Shown in pieces: positions 1-8,407 of a DNA stretch of 17,154 bases. The position numbers and the translations under genes were made by a program. This DNA is from Amphritea sp. (GTDB lineage Bacteria > Pseudomonadota > Gammaproteobacteria > Pseudomonadales > Nitrincolaceae), in the NCBI GenBank assembly GCA_024679635.1, contig JAIBDA010000019.1, forward strand, positions 1 through 17,154, in the 5' to 3' direction. The notes beneath the pieces were generated by a model. That model worked only from the letters and a program-made list of their open reading frames with translations, was not told the DNA's origin and ran no database searches. Each line of letters begins with the position of its first letter. The first letter of the stretch is position 1.

Positions 1-1
1 G

Positions 2-1192
<1,191 letters not shown>

Positions 1193-1201
1193 GCCTGACT
1201 T

Positions 1202-1225
1202 ATCCGGGTAAGTAACTACCCGGAT
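1202..1225 (+). other. Stem-loop after fadA
   Basis: A perfect 9-bp inverted repeat (ATCCGGGTA / TACCCGGAT) with a 6-nt AGTAAC loop begins nine bases after the fadA stop codon. No T-run follows, so it looks like a 3'-end stabiliser or pause element rather than a terminator. A true terminator follows 12 bases later. Confidence 0.55.
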
Positions 1226-1237
1226 TGCCGCTTAAGT

Positions 1238-1287
1238 AAAAACCCCGGATACTGCGTATTATCGCTTTTGTATTCGGGGTTTTTTAT
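1238..1287 (+). terminator. Rho-independent terminator of the fadA transcript
   Basis: AAAAACCCCG (1238-1247) pairs with CGGGGTTTTT (1275-1284), leaving a 27-nt loop, and the 3' arm runs straight into a T-rich tract. The loop is longer than usual. The likely TTG start codon of the next gene lies at 1288, immediately after the T-run, so this structure could also tune acpH expression. Confidence 0.6.
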
Positions 1288-1896
1288 TTGAATTTCTTTG
1301 CGCATTTAGTGCTGGCTGAACAGACGGTTGAATCCCGTGTAGGCAACCTGTTGGGTGACTTTGCCCGTGGCGTTGATCAACAGAGTCTTTCTGTTGAAGT
1401 ATTGCAGGGGTTAATAACCCACCGCCGTGTCGATCAGTTTACCGATCAGCATTCACAGGTTCTGCAGATGAAGAGGAGCTTTACCCCACCAAGAAGGCGT
1501 TTTGCAGGAATCGCGTTGGATGTTCTGTTTGATCATTACTTGTTAAAACACTGGGAGCTGTTCAGCGAAGAACCTAAAAGACAGGTAATTGATGATCTGT
1601 ATAGGGACCTGCTGGCGGGGCAGTCAGTCATGCCGGAACGGATGCAACAGGTTATCCAAAAAATGATTGAAGGAGATTGGTTCAGAGCTTATGAAACACT
1701 GGATGGTGTTGCTTATGCATTGGAACGGGTTGCTGGAAGAATACGCTTCAGTCATAACTTTAGCGGAGTGGGGGAGGAGCTTGCGCTTCACTACCCCCAA
1801 TTTGAGATCGGTTTTAAGCGGTTTCTACCCGATCTAATCGAACAATTTCCATCGCCCTATATTCCCGATGGGAAAGTAGGCGGAAAAAGCAGCTAG
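1288..1896 (+). CDS. acpH: Acyl carrier protein phosphodiesterase (AcpH family)
   Basis: The 202-residue product belongs to the DUF479/AcpH family, HD-like enzymes that hydrolyse 4'-phosphopantetheine from holo-ACP. Family landmarks visible are the N-terminus MNFFAHLVLAE (1-11), GNLLGDFARG (19-28), ITHRRVDQFTD (43-53) and DVLFDHYLLKHW (78-89). Length matches E. coli AcpH (about 193). The start is taken as TTG because the homologous N-terminal MNF(L/F)AH begins exactly there and no ATG or GTG upstream keeps the frame. There is no convincing Shine-Dalgarno sequence, since the T-run of the fadA terminator fills that space. The gene is convergent with the next one and the two stop codons share the bases CTAG. 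Function is inferred from family similarity. Confidence 0.85.
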   Translation: MNFFAHLVLAEQTVESRVGNLLGDFARGVDQQSLSVEVLQGLITHRRVDQFTDQHSQVLQMKRSFTPPRRRFAGIALDVLFDHYLLKHWELFSEEPKRQVIDDLYRDLLAGQSVMPERMQQVIQKMIEGDWFRAYETLDGVAYALERVAGRIRFSHNFSGVGEELALHYPQFEIGFKRFLPDLIEQFPSPYIPDGKVGGKSS

Positions 1897-3032
1897 CTTT
1901 TACGTTGCGCCAGTCGATCTTGCAGAGAACTTATCAATTCCTGCTTCCCCGGAGCGGCCTGACTTTTGGCTGGTACGGAGATGTTGCGATAACGGGCAAT
2001 GCTATGAGCTATCTTCTCTTTCTTATCTAACCCAGCGTGTTCCTGAAAACGGACGCCTGATGAAACCTTCTCTGTTAATAATAAGCCCGAAGTCGTGCTG
2101 CTATTACCCTGCTGCATTAACGAGATATCTGCACTTAGTTTTATATCCCGGTCCAGCTCCAGTCGTGTTTCTTTTAATGGAGAGGTCGTTTTTCTCAGCG
2201 ACAGAGATCCAGCGCTGCCAATGGCAGATTTTGGTTTGGCCTTAGGTTTAGTTTTACGCATACCCTGAGCACGGGTATCAATGCGTGACATGACTTCTGC
2301 CATCTCTTGAGCTTCTGCTTTCTGGCGGGTAATCTTTTCAGCTTCACGTGACTCACGTTCCTGCTCAATTTTTTCCCGGATCAGTTTTTCCTGTTTGGCA
2401 GAAGCGACTTTGCCCACCGCTAATTTAGGTGTTGCAGAGGTGCTGGTTGGCTTCACCGCTTTAGCTTTTGCCTTAACGGTTTTGCTACGCTTACGGGAGT
2501 CCATTTTGGCCAGTACTTTAGCCATTTCCAGCGTTTCCTTTCGCTCCCTGGCAATTCTTGCTTCCAGTTCTGCATCCCGCTTCTGAGCAAGCAGTTTCAG
2601 GTCGGTCTCACTCGGATTTGAAACCGGAGTAGTTGAACCTTTCTGATCGCCTTGTAATTGAGCTTTTTGTTCAGCTTCTTCAAGCAGGGCTAAAGCTGCC
2701 TTTCTCTCGCCGGCACTTTGACGGTGGGCTTTACTGGGCTTGGGTTTGGTAATCAGGCCTTGCAGACTTTTACCGTCAAAGGTCTCCATTGCGTCGGCAG
2801 TGAGTTCCCGTGCTTCACTCAGATTCTCAGCGAATCCCCATTCGGTAAAAGTAAAGCAGTTCGCACCTGAACTACGGATGTCCTCATAGAGCTCGGCTTC
2901 TACACCGGATTCTGCGGCGATCAGCAAGGTTTCCCAATGATGGTCTATATCATTTCGGGTTGAGCCCACATAGACTTGATTTGAAACTGTGTTGGTAATG
3001 GTAAAAATGATCAAGGTATTACTCGGTGTCAC
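1893..3032 (-). CDS. GIY-YIG-like domain protein with charged Lys-rich tail
   Basis: The 379-residue protein begins with a divergent GIY-YIG-nuclease-like domain (about 5-92). TLIIFTITN (6-14) and QVYVGST (19-25) occupy the positions of the GIY and YIG strands, and LYEDIRSSGANCFTFTEWG (48-66) resembles the usual helix and strand. The arginine expected after YIG is replaced by HHW (31-33), so nuclease activity is doubtful. Residues 105-270 are very rich in Glu, Lys, Arg and Ala, probably coiled coil, and contain an internal repeat: EMAKVLAKMDSR (169-180) and EMAEVMSRIDTR (243-254), each followed by a basic Lys/Ala/Pro stretch. The C-terminus (271-379) is not recognised. Start is GTG with no clear ribosome binding site. 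A TTG at residue 7 is an alternative. The role is unknown. The basic tail suggests nucleic-acid binding. Confidence 0.6.
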   Translation of the reverse strand: MTPSNTLIIFTITNTVSNQVYVGSTRNDIDHHWETLLIAAESGVEAELYEDIRSSGANCFTFTEWGFAENLSEARELTADAMETFDGKSLQGLITKPKPSKAHRQSAGERKAALALLEEAEQKAQLQGDQKGSTTPVSNPSETDLKLLAQKRDAELEARIARERKETLEMAKVLAKMDSRKRSKTVKAKAKAVKPTSTSATPKLAVGKVASAKQEKLIREKIEQERESREAEKITRQKAEAQEMAEVMSRIDTRAQGMRKTKPKAKPKSAIGSAGSLSLRKTTSPLKETRLELDRDIKLSADISLMQQGNSSTTSGLLLTEKVSSGVRFQEHAGLDKKEKIAHSIARYRNISVPAKSQAAPGKQELISSLQDRLAQRKS

Positions 3033-3048
3033 TGGAAAAAGAGGGCGT

Positions 3049-3076
3049 ATTATAGAGATCCAGGAGGCAAAGGTAA
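3049..3076 (-). promoter_or_regulatory. Candidate promoter of the GIY-YIG-like gene
   Basis: On the minus strand a perfect -10 hexamer TATAAT (3049-3054) lies 16 bases downstream of a weak -35 TTACCT (3071-3076). It is 17 bases from the GTG start, so the leader would be very short, which agrees with the absence of a clear Shine-Dalgarno sequence. Confidence 0.4.
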
Positions 3077-3199
3077 GACTTGAAATTTAGTTTTTTTTCT
3101 GGCCGAAAATTAGTCATTGGTATTACTGTCATAAGAATAGTTTCCCGAGTCGAAATTAAGGTTACACAACGGGGCTGAAAACTGTTGAATAATCAAGGT

Positions 3200-3574
3200 T
3201 TAACGGCTTAGTCGGGCGATTATTTCGGCCAGTTGTTTATATTCAGAATAGGTTTCGACCGTAGGCTTGCGCAGAGAATAAGGTACTTTAGCCAGGCCGT
3301 TTATTTTGCCCGCTGGCAGTATCTGTTGCCATGCTGCTTTGAACTGCTGATCCTGGTCTAGTAGTTGCTGGCACGGGGAGCTGTTCCAGATCTGGTTTAG
3401 TTCAGCGCTATTTTGGGCTTGAATCAGGCAGGCATTGATCAAAGGACGCTGTTTGAGAATGTAAACCGCAGCGGATCGGGGGTCCTCCAATTGCATGCTG
3501 AAGGCCGCTGGCGCTGCACAGGTCAGAATCAGAGGTAGTGTCAGAAATAGTGTCAGAGGTTGAAATACGGACAA
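3200..3574 (-). CDS. Small secreted protein of unknown function
   Basis: The 124-residue product has a Sec-type signal peptide (hydrophobic residues about 6-24, FQPLTLFLTLPLILTCAAPA, likely cleavage near AFS-M). The mature part is about 98 residues with two cysteines (Cys49 and Cys68) that could form one disulfide. No known domain is recognised. Start is TTG, supported by AGGAG seven bases upstream on the minus strand, which makes it a well-supported non-ATG start. The signal peptide is encoded by three imperfect 12-bp repeats (CTGACACTATTT, CTGACACTACCT, CTGATTCTGACC). It probably acts in the periplasm. Its role is unknown. Confidence 0.6.
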   Translation of the reverse strand: MSVFQPLTLFLTLPLILTCAAPAAFSMQLEDPRSAAVYILKQRPLINACLIQAQNSAELNQIWNSSPCQQLLDQDQQFKAAWQQILPAGKINGLAKVPYSLRKPTVETYSEYKQLAEIIARLSR

Positions 3575-3683
3575 ACTGCGGCTCCTGATATTGCTTCAAG
3601 TATTACCTGTTGCCAACAGTTTATCCTATTTTTAAGAATCGCTCAGTCCTGTTTTTTATAAAATCTTTGTAAGTCAGCTGCCG

Positions 3684-4847
3684 TTATTCACTAAGCAGGC
3701 TTAGTAGCTCTGTATATCCTGCATCCGCCATCTCTTCCCGGGGGATAAAGCGAAGAGATGCTGAGTTGATACAGTAACGCAGCCCTGTAGGTTTTGGACC
3801 ATCAGTGAACAGGTGCCCCAAATGAGAGTCGGCATACTGGCTGCGTACTTCGGTTCGGGTCATAAAGAACTTAGTATCAGTATGCTCTGAAATTGAAGCT
3901 GGAGAGATAGGCCGGGAAAAACTTGGCCAGCCGGTACCGGACTTAAATTTATCCTTTGATGAAAATAACGCTTCTCCGCTAACTATATCAACGTAGATGC
4001 CTTCCCGCTTTTCGTTCCAGAACTCATTCTGATAGGCGCGTTCAGTGCTATCTTTTTGAGTGACCTCATATTGCACATCAGTCAGACTGCTGCGTAACTC
4101 CTTATCGGAAGGTTTCTTGAATGACTTTAAGCGCTCACTAATGCTGGTGCTCTTAGCGATGGGGCCTTTTTCCTGGCCCCGACCAAACTCTGTAAAATCG
4201 GGGTGCAACTGATCGCCCCAGGTTTTTTCCAGATACTGGTCGCGGCCTGAATTAAAACGGTAGTACTTATACCTGATTGGGCTGCGTTTGTAATAATCCT
4301 GGTGATAATCCTCTGCCGGGTAAAAAACGGTTAATTTTGTGAGTTCGGTCGCGAGTGGCTTACTGTAGCGCCCTGAGGCGGCGAGCGCGGCCATAGATTC
4401 TTTAGCTAATATGCGTTGTTGATCATCATGAAAGAACACCGCTGGACGGTACTGTGTACCCCTGTCGACAAAAGAGCCTTTGCCGTCAGTTGGGTCCATC
4501 TGTCTCCAAAGCGACTGCAGTAAACCGTCATAGGTGATAACTTGAGGATCATAGTAAACCTGAACCGCTTCAGTATGTCCGGTGGAGCCTGAAGAAACCT
4601 GGCCATAGGTAGGATTTTTTTCCTGTCCACCGGTATAACCAGAGATCGCTTCTTTTACACCGGGAAGTTTTTCAAATCCAGATTCTGTACACCAGAAACA
4701 ACCGCCGGCAAAAGTGGCGACTTTTAAACCCTGCTGTTGCAAGTCAGTACGCAGAACCTGATCGGAGTTAGTGGCTGGACTGGCGATAACGGTAATCACG
4801 CTTACACCTGTCAGCAGAGCCAGTGCTACGGCTATTTTTATCTTCAT
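3684..4847 (-). CDS. msrAB: Exported bifunctional methionine sulfoxide reductase MsrA-MsrB
   Basis: The 387-residue fusion repairs both methionine-S-sulfoxide (MsrA part, about 42-210) and methionine-R-sulfoxide (MsrB part, about 245-370). An N-terminal signal peptide or anchor ([20 protein letters not shown]) places it in the periplasm or at the membrane. MsrA shows GGCFWCTE with catalytic Cys50 and the [12 protein letters not shown] strand. MsrB shows SGTGWPSF (303-310), DSHLGHLF (340-347) and catalytic Cys359 in [11 protein letters not shown]. The zinc-binding CxxC pairs of many MsrBs are absent, so this is a zinc-free type. The only cysteines are 50, 53 and 359, and no thioredoxin-like domain is fused. 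The reading frame stays open for 50 more residues upstream, but the ATG at 4847 is chosen because it starts the signal peptide. The preceding ribosome site is weak. Confidence 0.92.
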   Translation of the reverse strand: MKIKIAVALALLTGVSVITVIASPATNSDQVLRTDLQQQGLKVATFAGGCFWCTESGFEKLPGVKEAISGYTGGQEKNPTYGQVSSGSTGHTEAVQVYYDPQVITYDGLLQSLWRQMDPTDGKGSFVDRGTQYRPAVFFHDDQQRILAKESMAALAASGRYSKPLATELTKLTVFYPAEDYHQDYYKRSPIRYKYYRFNSGRDQYLEKTWGDQLHPDFTEFGRGQEKGPIAKSTSISERLKSFKKPSDKELRSSLTDVQYEVTQKDSTERAYQNEFWNEKREGIYVDIVSGEALFSSKDKFKSGTGWPSFSRPISPASISEHTDTKFFMTRTEVRSQYADSHLGHLFTDGPKPTGLRYCINSASLRFIPREEMADAGYTELLSLLSE

Positions 4848-5018
4848 AATGGTACCCACGGTAAGCTTTAAAAAATTAGCGAAGTAATATCGATAAAGAA
4901 AAGATACACAGGCGTCATGAAACAAAACTGAAAATACCAAAATGGTGAGACTCGCTTTGACCCCTTTAAGTGGCTGTAGTATCTCTATAACTAGCAATTA
5001 GATGGAGAGAATGAATTA

Positions 5019-5711
5019 ATGCCAGCAGATACCGAAACGGTAGTACTAAATGAACTGCCGAAAATTGAACAAGGCAGCGTTATTCAGGTGAGTGATGCCA
5101 CCGGAGAGCTAAAATATGTATCACGTTTTTTTGGTATTGATGGTCAGGTTATCATCACTCGTTTGCCGGCTGCGTCGCAGCTGAAGAAAGGGGGGATGGG
5201 GACCGATGAGTTAACCTATAGAGATAACTTTAAGGGTAAGCGTAAGCTGGTGATGCGATTGATCTCTAACGGTCGTGTTTTTGCCTTTGAAACTCAGGTA
5301 ATCGACCTGTTTCTGATGGGTGGAAAGCTATTAATGTCCACGTATCCTAAACAGATTCAGTCTCGTTTGTTACGCAAAGAACCCCGTTATCCCTGTGCTA
5401 TTCCAGCGCAACTTATCGCTGGCGATCTGACAGTGGAAAGTGTACTGATTAACTTTAGTACGGGAGGAGGCTTACTTAAAATCACAGAAGAAGACACCTT
5501 ATTATCAATGCTTCCGGTTAAAAATGAGAATCAGGATTGTGTACTTAAACTTCAGCTTCCGTTTGATGAAAGTCCCTCAGAAGTTAAGGTCAGAGTGATG
5601 TCTGTCTCTACGGCTGAAAAACAGGTTGGTCTGTCCTTTACTGATGGCAGGGAAGTGATTCAGCGATATATTACTGCGCTTAAACTCGATTCTATCAGTG
5701 ATTATTTCTGA
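5019..5711 (+). CDS. PilZ-domain protein, YcgR-like, probable c-di-GMP effector
   Basis: The 230-residue cytosolic protein has a YcgR-N-like beta-barrel region (about 15-110) and a C-terminal PilZ domain (about 113-228). Both c-di-GMP-binding motifs are present: RxxxR at Arg119-Arg123 (RKEPR) and NxSxxG at 145-150 (NFSTGG). Proteins of this layout bind c-di-GMP and act on flagellar motors or surface behaviour, but no motility or diguanylate cyclase gene is near to name the target. GGAGA lies 10 bases before the ATG. The gene is divergent from msrAB across a 171-bp gap and convergent with the selD fusion, whose stop codon is one base away. Family is clear. Biological output is unknown. Confidence 0.85.
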   Translation: MPADTETVVLNELPKIEQGSVIQVSDATGELKYVSRFFGIDGQVIITRLPAASQLKKGGMGTDELTYRDNFKGKRKLVMRLISNGRVFAFETQVIDLFLMGGKLLMSTYPKQIQSRLLRKEPRYPCAIPAQLIAGDLTVESVLINFSTGGGLLKITEEDTLLSMLPVKNENQDCVLKLQLPFDESPSEVKVRVMSVSTAEKQVGLSFTDGREVIQRYITALKLDSISDYF

Positions 5712-5712
5712 A

Positions 5713-7944
5713 TCAGGCGAGAATCACCTGATCTACCGCTTCTTGTCTGATACTGCCGATTATGCAGGCCTGAGAGTATCCAGCGGCCTGCAATTCCTCA
5801 ATGACTTGTTCTGCCTGATCTGCGCTGACGGCGGCTAAAAGCCCCCCTGCTGTCTGAGGGTCGAAGAGCACTTCGGTAATGGTTTCATTATCGTATTCGT
5901 GGATATTCAGTACAGAGCTTTCGAATTTTCGGTTTTGAGGGTGGAGCGAACTCAATATTCCCGCTCGCAAGCAGGCCATTGTCCCGTCCAGAACGGGGAG
6001 TTTTTCCAGCCTTAAACGTGCGCTCAACCCTGAGCCGTCTAACATTTCGTGCAGGTGCCCTACTAATCCAAAGCCGGTGACATCGGTACAGGCGTGAGTG
6101 TTGGTTGCTGTCAGAATCTGGCTGGCCCGGTAATTTGATTGCAACATATGTTTAAGGGCCTGACTGATCCAGTTTCCCTGTGCCTGGCTGCGCATATCGC
6201 TGGCAAACAGGGTGCCGGTACCCAGAGGCTTAGTGATAATTAATTTATCGCCGGGCTGTAGTCCCTGTTTGGTCAGTAGTTGTTTTCGGTCTGCCAGGCC
6301 GTTGATAGTAAAACCTAACGTTAGCTCGGTACCTTCAGACGTGTGCCCGCCGACCAGGCCTATGTTGCAGTCTGAAAACACTTTGCTGGCGCCTAACAAG
6401 AGGTGGCGCAGACGCTGCTCAATTATTTCATCGCTGGCGTGGGGTAGGCTGACGATAGCTTGGGCGCTGTGGGGTTGAGCGCCCATGGCAAAGATATCTC
6501 CCAGGGCATGGTTAGCGGCGATCTGGCCAAAAAGAAAGTCATCGTTGACCAGTTGACGAAAACTGTCAACGGACTGTACCAGCAATTTCCCATCAGGCAC
6601 GTTGATGACTGCAGCATCATCCGGCCGGTCGAGACCAATCTCAATCTCATGGGGTGGTGGCGGGAGTTGTTTTAACACTCGGTTAAGGATGCTGTGTCCG
6701 ACTTTTGCCCCGCAGCCTCCGCAGCGCATATCGGGGTTTTCAATTTTAAGTTTAGCTCCCGGAACTTGGTCGGGTAGTTCGGTCAGATCACTGAAACGGT
6801 GCATGAATTTTTGATCAATACTGTCTTTCCAGCGCCAGACCCAGTCACCGGCAAGACTAAAGGGGCCTTTAGACGCTACTGCAAAGCGGTCTCCGGTGCT
6901 GACCAGACTGAGAAACTGCTTTTGTGGTTTGTGGCGAACGAATGAACCGCCGGCTAAAGCTGCCAATAGGTTGTGGGCCAGTGGGGGGCCCTGGCGCACA
7001 GCGAAAACGCCTGCTTTCGGTCGAGGATAATTAACCATGTCGGCGATATCGCCGGTGGCAAAAATTTCAGGATGGGAGAGTGATTGAAGATAATCATTGA
7101 CCTGGATGCACCCATTGTCTGAACATTTCAATCCCGCTTTTGCTGGCCAGCCCGCTCCCTGGGCTGCGGTAGCCCAGATAATTTCATCCAATTCAACCGT
7201 CTGTCCTGTTTCGCTAACGACCCGGCCCTGCTTTACCTGAGCAACACGGAAACTGCTATGCAGTGTGATACTGCGTGCCTGGAGTACTTTCTGGTAACGC
7301 TTCTGAACCCGAGGGTTGTGGCTGGGCAGAATCTGTTGTGGGCCGCTGATAATATGAAAATGCAGGTGATCAGTGCTGCGCTGTTGCTTATTTAACATTT
7401 TGTGTAGCTTGTATTGCATCGCCAGCAGAACTTCTACAGCACTGGCGCCACCGCCAACAGTTCCGATATGGAAATCTTGACTATCGTCTCCCTGCATCAC
7501 CTTATTTTGCAGTTCATCCCAGTAACTGAGTAATTGTCTGACCGGCTTTACAGGGGTGGTGAATTCAGTCGCACCGGGAATAGCGGAAAGGTCAGGTGTA
7601 GAGCCTATATCAATGCTGAGGAGGTCGTAATTGAAGTCGGGGTGATTCAGGCATTGAACGGTACGGTTTGTGGGATTGATGCCGACGACCGAATCTTCAA
7701 TAAAGTCGATTCCGGCATAGCGACAGAAACGGCCAAGATCGATATGAATCTGATCAAAATTATAATGCCCGGCAATGAGTCCCGGCAGCATACCGGAGTA
7801 TGGAGTCTGAACCAGATTTGATATCAACGTAATACGGACACCGGCGGGTTTCTTCATCGCCATCATCAATAGAGCGATGGCGTGTGCATGCCCCCCACCG
7901 ATAAAGATCAGGTGTTGGGTTGCCGGGGTCAGATCCTGTTGCAT
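5713..7944 (-). CDS. selD: Selenide, water dikinase fused to FAD/NAD oxidoreductase
   Basis: The 743-residue fusion has an NADH-dehydrogenase-like pyridine nucleotide-disulfide oxidoreductase half (about 10-385) and a complete SelD half (about 400-740). The first half shows an FAD motif GGGHAH (16-21), an NAD motif GTVGGGASAVE (161-171) and the second FAD motif FATGDIAD (295-302). The SelD half makes selenophosphate from selenide and ATP. Its catalytic Cys411 and Lys414 lie in CGGCGAKVG, with metal/ATP-binding PDDAAV (441-446), VDSFRQLVND (459-468), VGGHTSEG (531-538) and DVTGFGLVGH (621-630). Cysteine, not selenocysteine, occupies the active site. The fused half may supply reduced selenide, which is inference. 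The fusion is known in marine bacteria and cyanobacteria. No other selenium gene is in the window. The ribosome site is weak. Confidence 0.93.
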   Translation of the reverse strand: MQQDLTPATQHLIFIGGGHAHAIALLMMAMKKPAGVRITLISNLVQTPYSGMLPGLIAGHYNFDQIHIDLGRFCRYAGIDFIEDSVVGINPTNRTVQCLNHPDFNYDLLSIDIGSTPDLSAIPGATEFTTPVKPVRQLLSYWDELQNKVMQGDDSQDFHIGTVGGGASAVEVLLAMQYKLHKMLNKQQRSTDHLHFHIISGPQQILPSHNPRVQKRYQKVLQARSITLHSSFRVAQVKQGRVVSETGQTVELDEIIWATAAQGAGWPAKAGLKCSDNGCIQVNDYLQSLSHPEIFATGDIADMVNYPRPKAGVFAVRQGPPLAHNLLAALAGGSFVRHKPQKQFLSLVSTGDRFAVASKGPFSLAGDWVWRWKDSIDQKFMHRFSDLTELPDQVPGAKLKIENPDMRCGGCGAKVGHSILNRVLKQLPPPPHEIEIGLDRPDDAAVINVPDGKLLVQSVDSFRQLVNDDFLFGQIAANHALGDIFAMGAQPHSAQAIVSLPHASDEIIEQRLRHLLLGASKVFSDCNIGLVGGHTSEGTELTLGFTINGLADRKQLLTKQGLQPGDKLIITKPLGTGTLFASDMRSQAQGNWISQALKHMLQSNYRASQILTATNTHACTDVTGFGLVGHLHEMLDGSGLSARLRLEKLPVLDGTMACLRAGILSSLHPQNRKFESSVLNIHEYDNETITEVLFDPQTAGGLLAAVSADQAEQVIEELQAAGYSQACIIGSIRQEAVDQVILA

Positions 7945-8001
7945 TGCTGGTCAGCCTGTCAAAAAGTTTGCCCTATAGTAGCGAAAAACAGGCTTAAGAT
8001 A

Positions 8002-8031
8002 AGTAAAAAATACCGGGTGCTTGCACCCGGT
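8002..8031 (-). terminator. Leftward intrinsic terminator upstream of selD
   Basis: On the minus strand ACCGGGTG-CAAG-CACCCGGT (8012-8031) forms a perfect 8-bp GC-rich stem with a 4-nt loop, followed directly by ATTTTTT (8005-8011). It can only serve a leftward transcript starting within 8032-8500, where no protein gene exists. It ends 58 bp before the selD start codon. Confidence 0.75.
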
Positions 8032-8263
8032 CAATAAAAAGGAGTCTGCGAAAAGGTCAATGTTCTTTCGGGCCCTGATCGGAGGCTCCTGTCAGAGCCT
8101 GATATTTTAGAAGTTGCTTCAAATATTACCGATAGGGTAGGTAAGATTAACAATTCTGAGAATATCCTAACCCGTTAAAGCGGCGCGGCAGCTGGCCAAA
8201 TCAACTTCCGCGCCTAGTCAGACTACCGGTGAGGTGAGAGTAATCTGTCTTGTCTTACGAGCA
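8003..8263 (-). ncRNA. Candidate Fur-controlled small RNA or selD leader
   Basis: A leftward transcript from the promoter at 8270-8298 to the terminator at 8002-8031 would be about 260 nt. It contains no open reading frame of note. It is rich in self-complementary segments: GGCGCGG/CCGCGCC (8182-8188 with 8208-8214), AGGCTC/GAGCCT (around 8083-8100), and GGGTTAGG with CCTACCC one bulge apart (around 8132-8175). A CACCGGT near its 5' end (8225-8231) could pair with the terminator's ACCGGGTG arm. It may be a free small RNA, or a leader whose terminator gates selD. No known RNA family was recognised. Existence of a transcript is inferred from promoter and terminator signals. Confidence 0.45.
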
Positions 8264-8266
8264 AGA

Positions 8267-8295
8267 TTGATATTAACGAGAATGATAATGATTAT
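8267..8295 (+). promoter_or_regulatory. Candidate rightward promoter overlapping the Fur box
   Basis: TTGATA (8267-8272) is followed after 17 bases by GATTAT (8290-8295, four of six matches), which lies inside the Fur box. It would give a leader of about 205 nt for the ligase/amidohydrolase pair. A second weak promoter (TTACAA 8364-8369, 16 bases, TATACA 8386-8391) lies nearer that gene. Confidence 0.35.
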
Positions 8296-8298
8296 CAA
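8270..8298 (-). promoter_or_regulatory. Candidate leftward promoter overlapping the Fur box
   Basis: On the minus strand TTGATA (8293-8298) and TAATAT (8270-8275) are separated by exactly 17 bases. The Fur box overlaps the -35 element and the spacer, so Fur binding would block it. Predicted start is near 8263. Confidence 0.45.
8283..8297. promoter_or_regulatory. Perfect 7-1-7 Fur box
   Basis: TGATAAT-G-ATTATCA is a perfect 7-1-7 inverted repeat identical to the core of the established Fur operator. It lies between TTGATA -35-like hexamers on both strands, so Fur plus iron could repress transcription in either direction. It is the only such site noticed in the window. Confidence 0.75.
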
Positions 8299-8407
8299 TA
8301 ACTATTTTATCTGTTTCGTTGTTCATAAATTAGGCCGCTTTTGCAGAGAGCTGAACCTTCTGCTTACAAGGGACTTATAAGTGGCTATACAGTAGTTTTC
8401 CCATAGG

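Noticed and set aside
4848..4997. Fifty-residue N-terminal extension of the MsrAB frame
   Set aside because: The internal ATG at 4847 starts a standard signal peptide. The extension has no family match and would bury the signal sequence.
5711..5731. Hairpin ATCAGG/CCTGAT at the convergent PilZ and selD ends as a terminator
   Set aside because: Short stem overlapping the selD coding end and no T-run on either strand.
8041..8120. Plus-strand resemblance to part of 6S RNA (CGGGCC and GAGCCTGATATTTT)
   Set aside because: The matches are short, the 5' and 3' ends do not form the long closing stem of 6S RNA, and the terminator points the other way.
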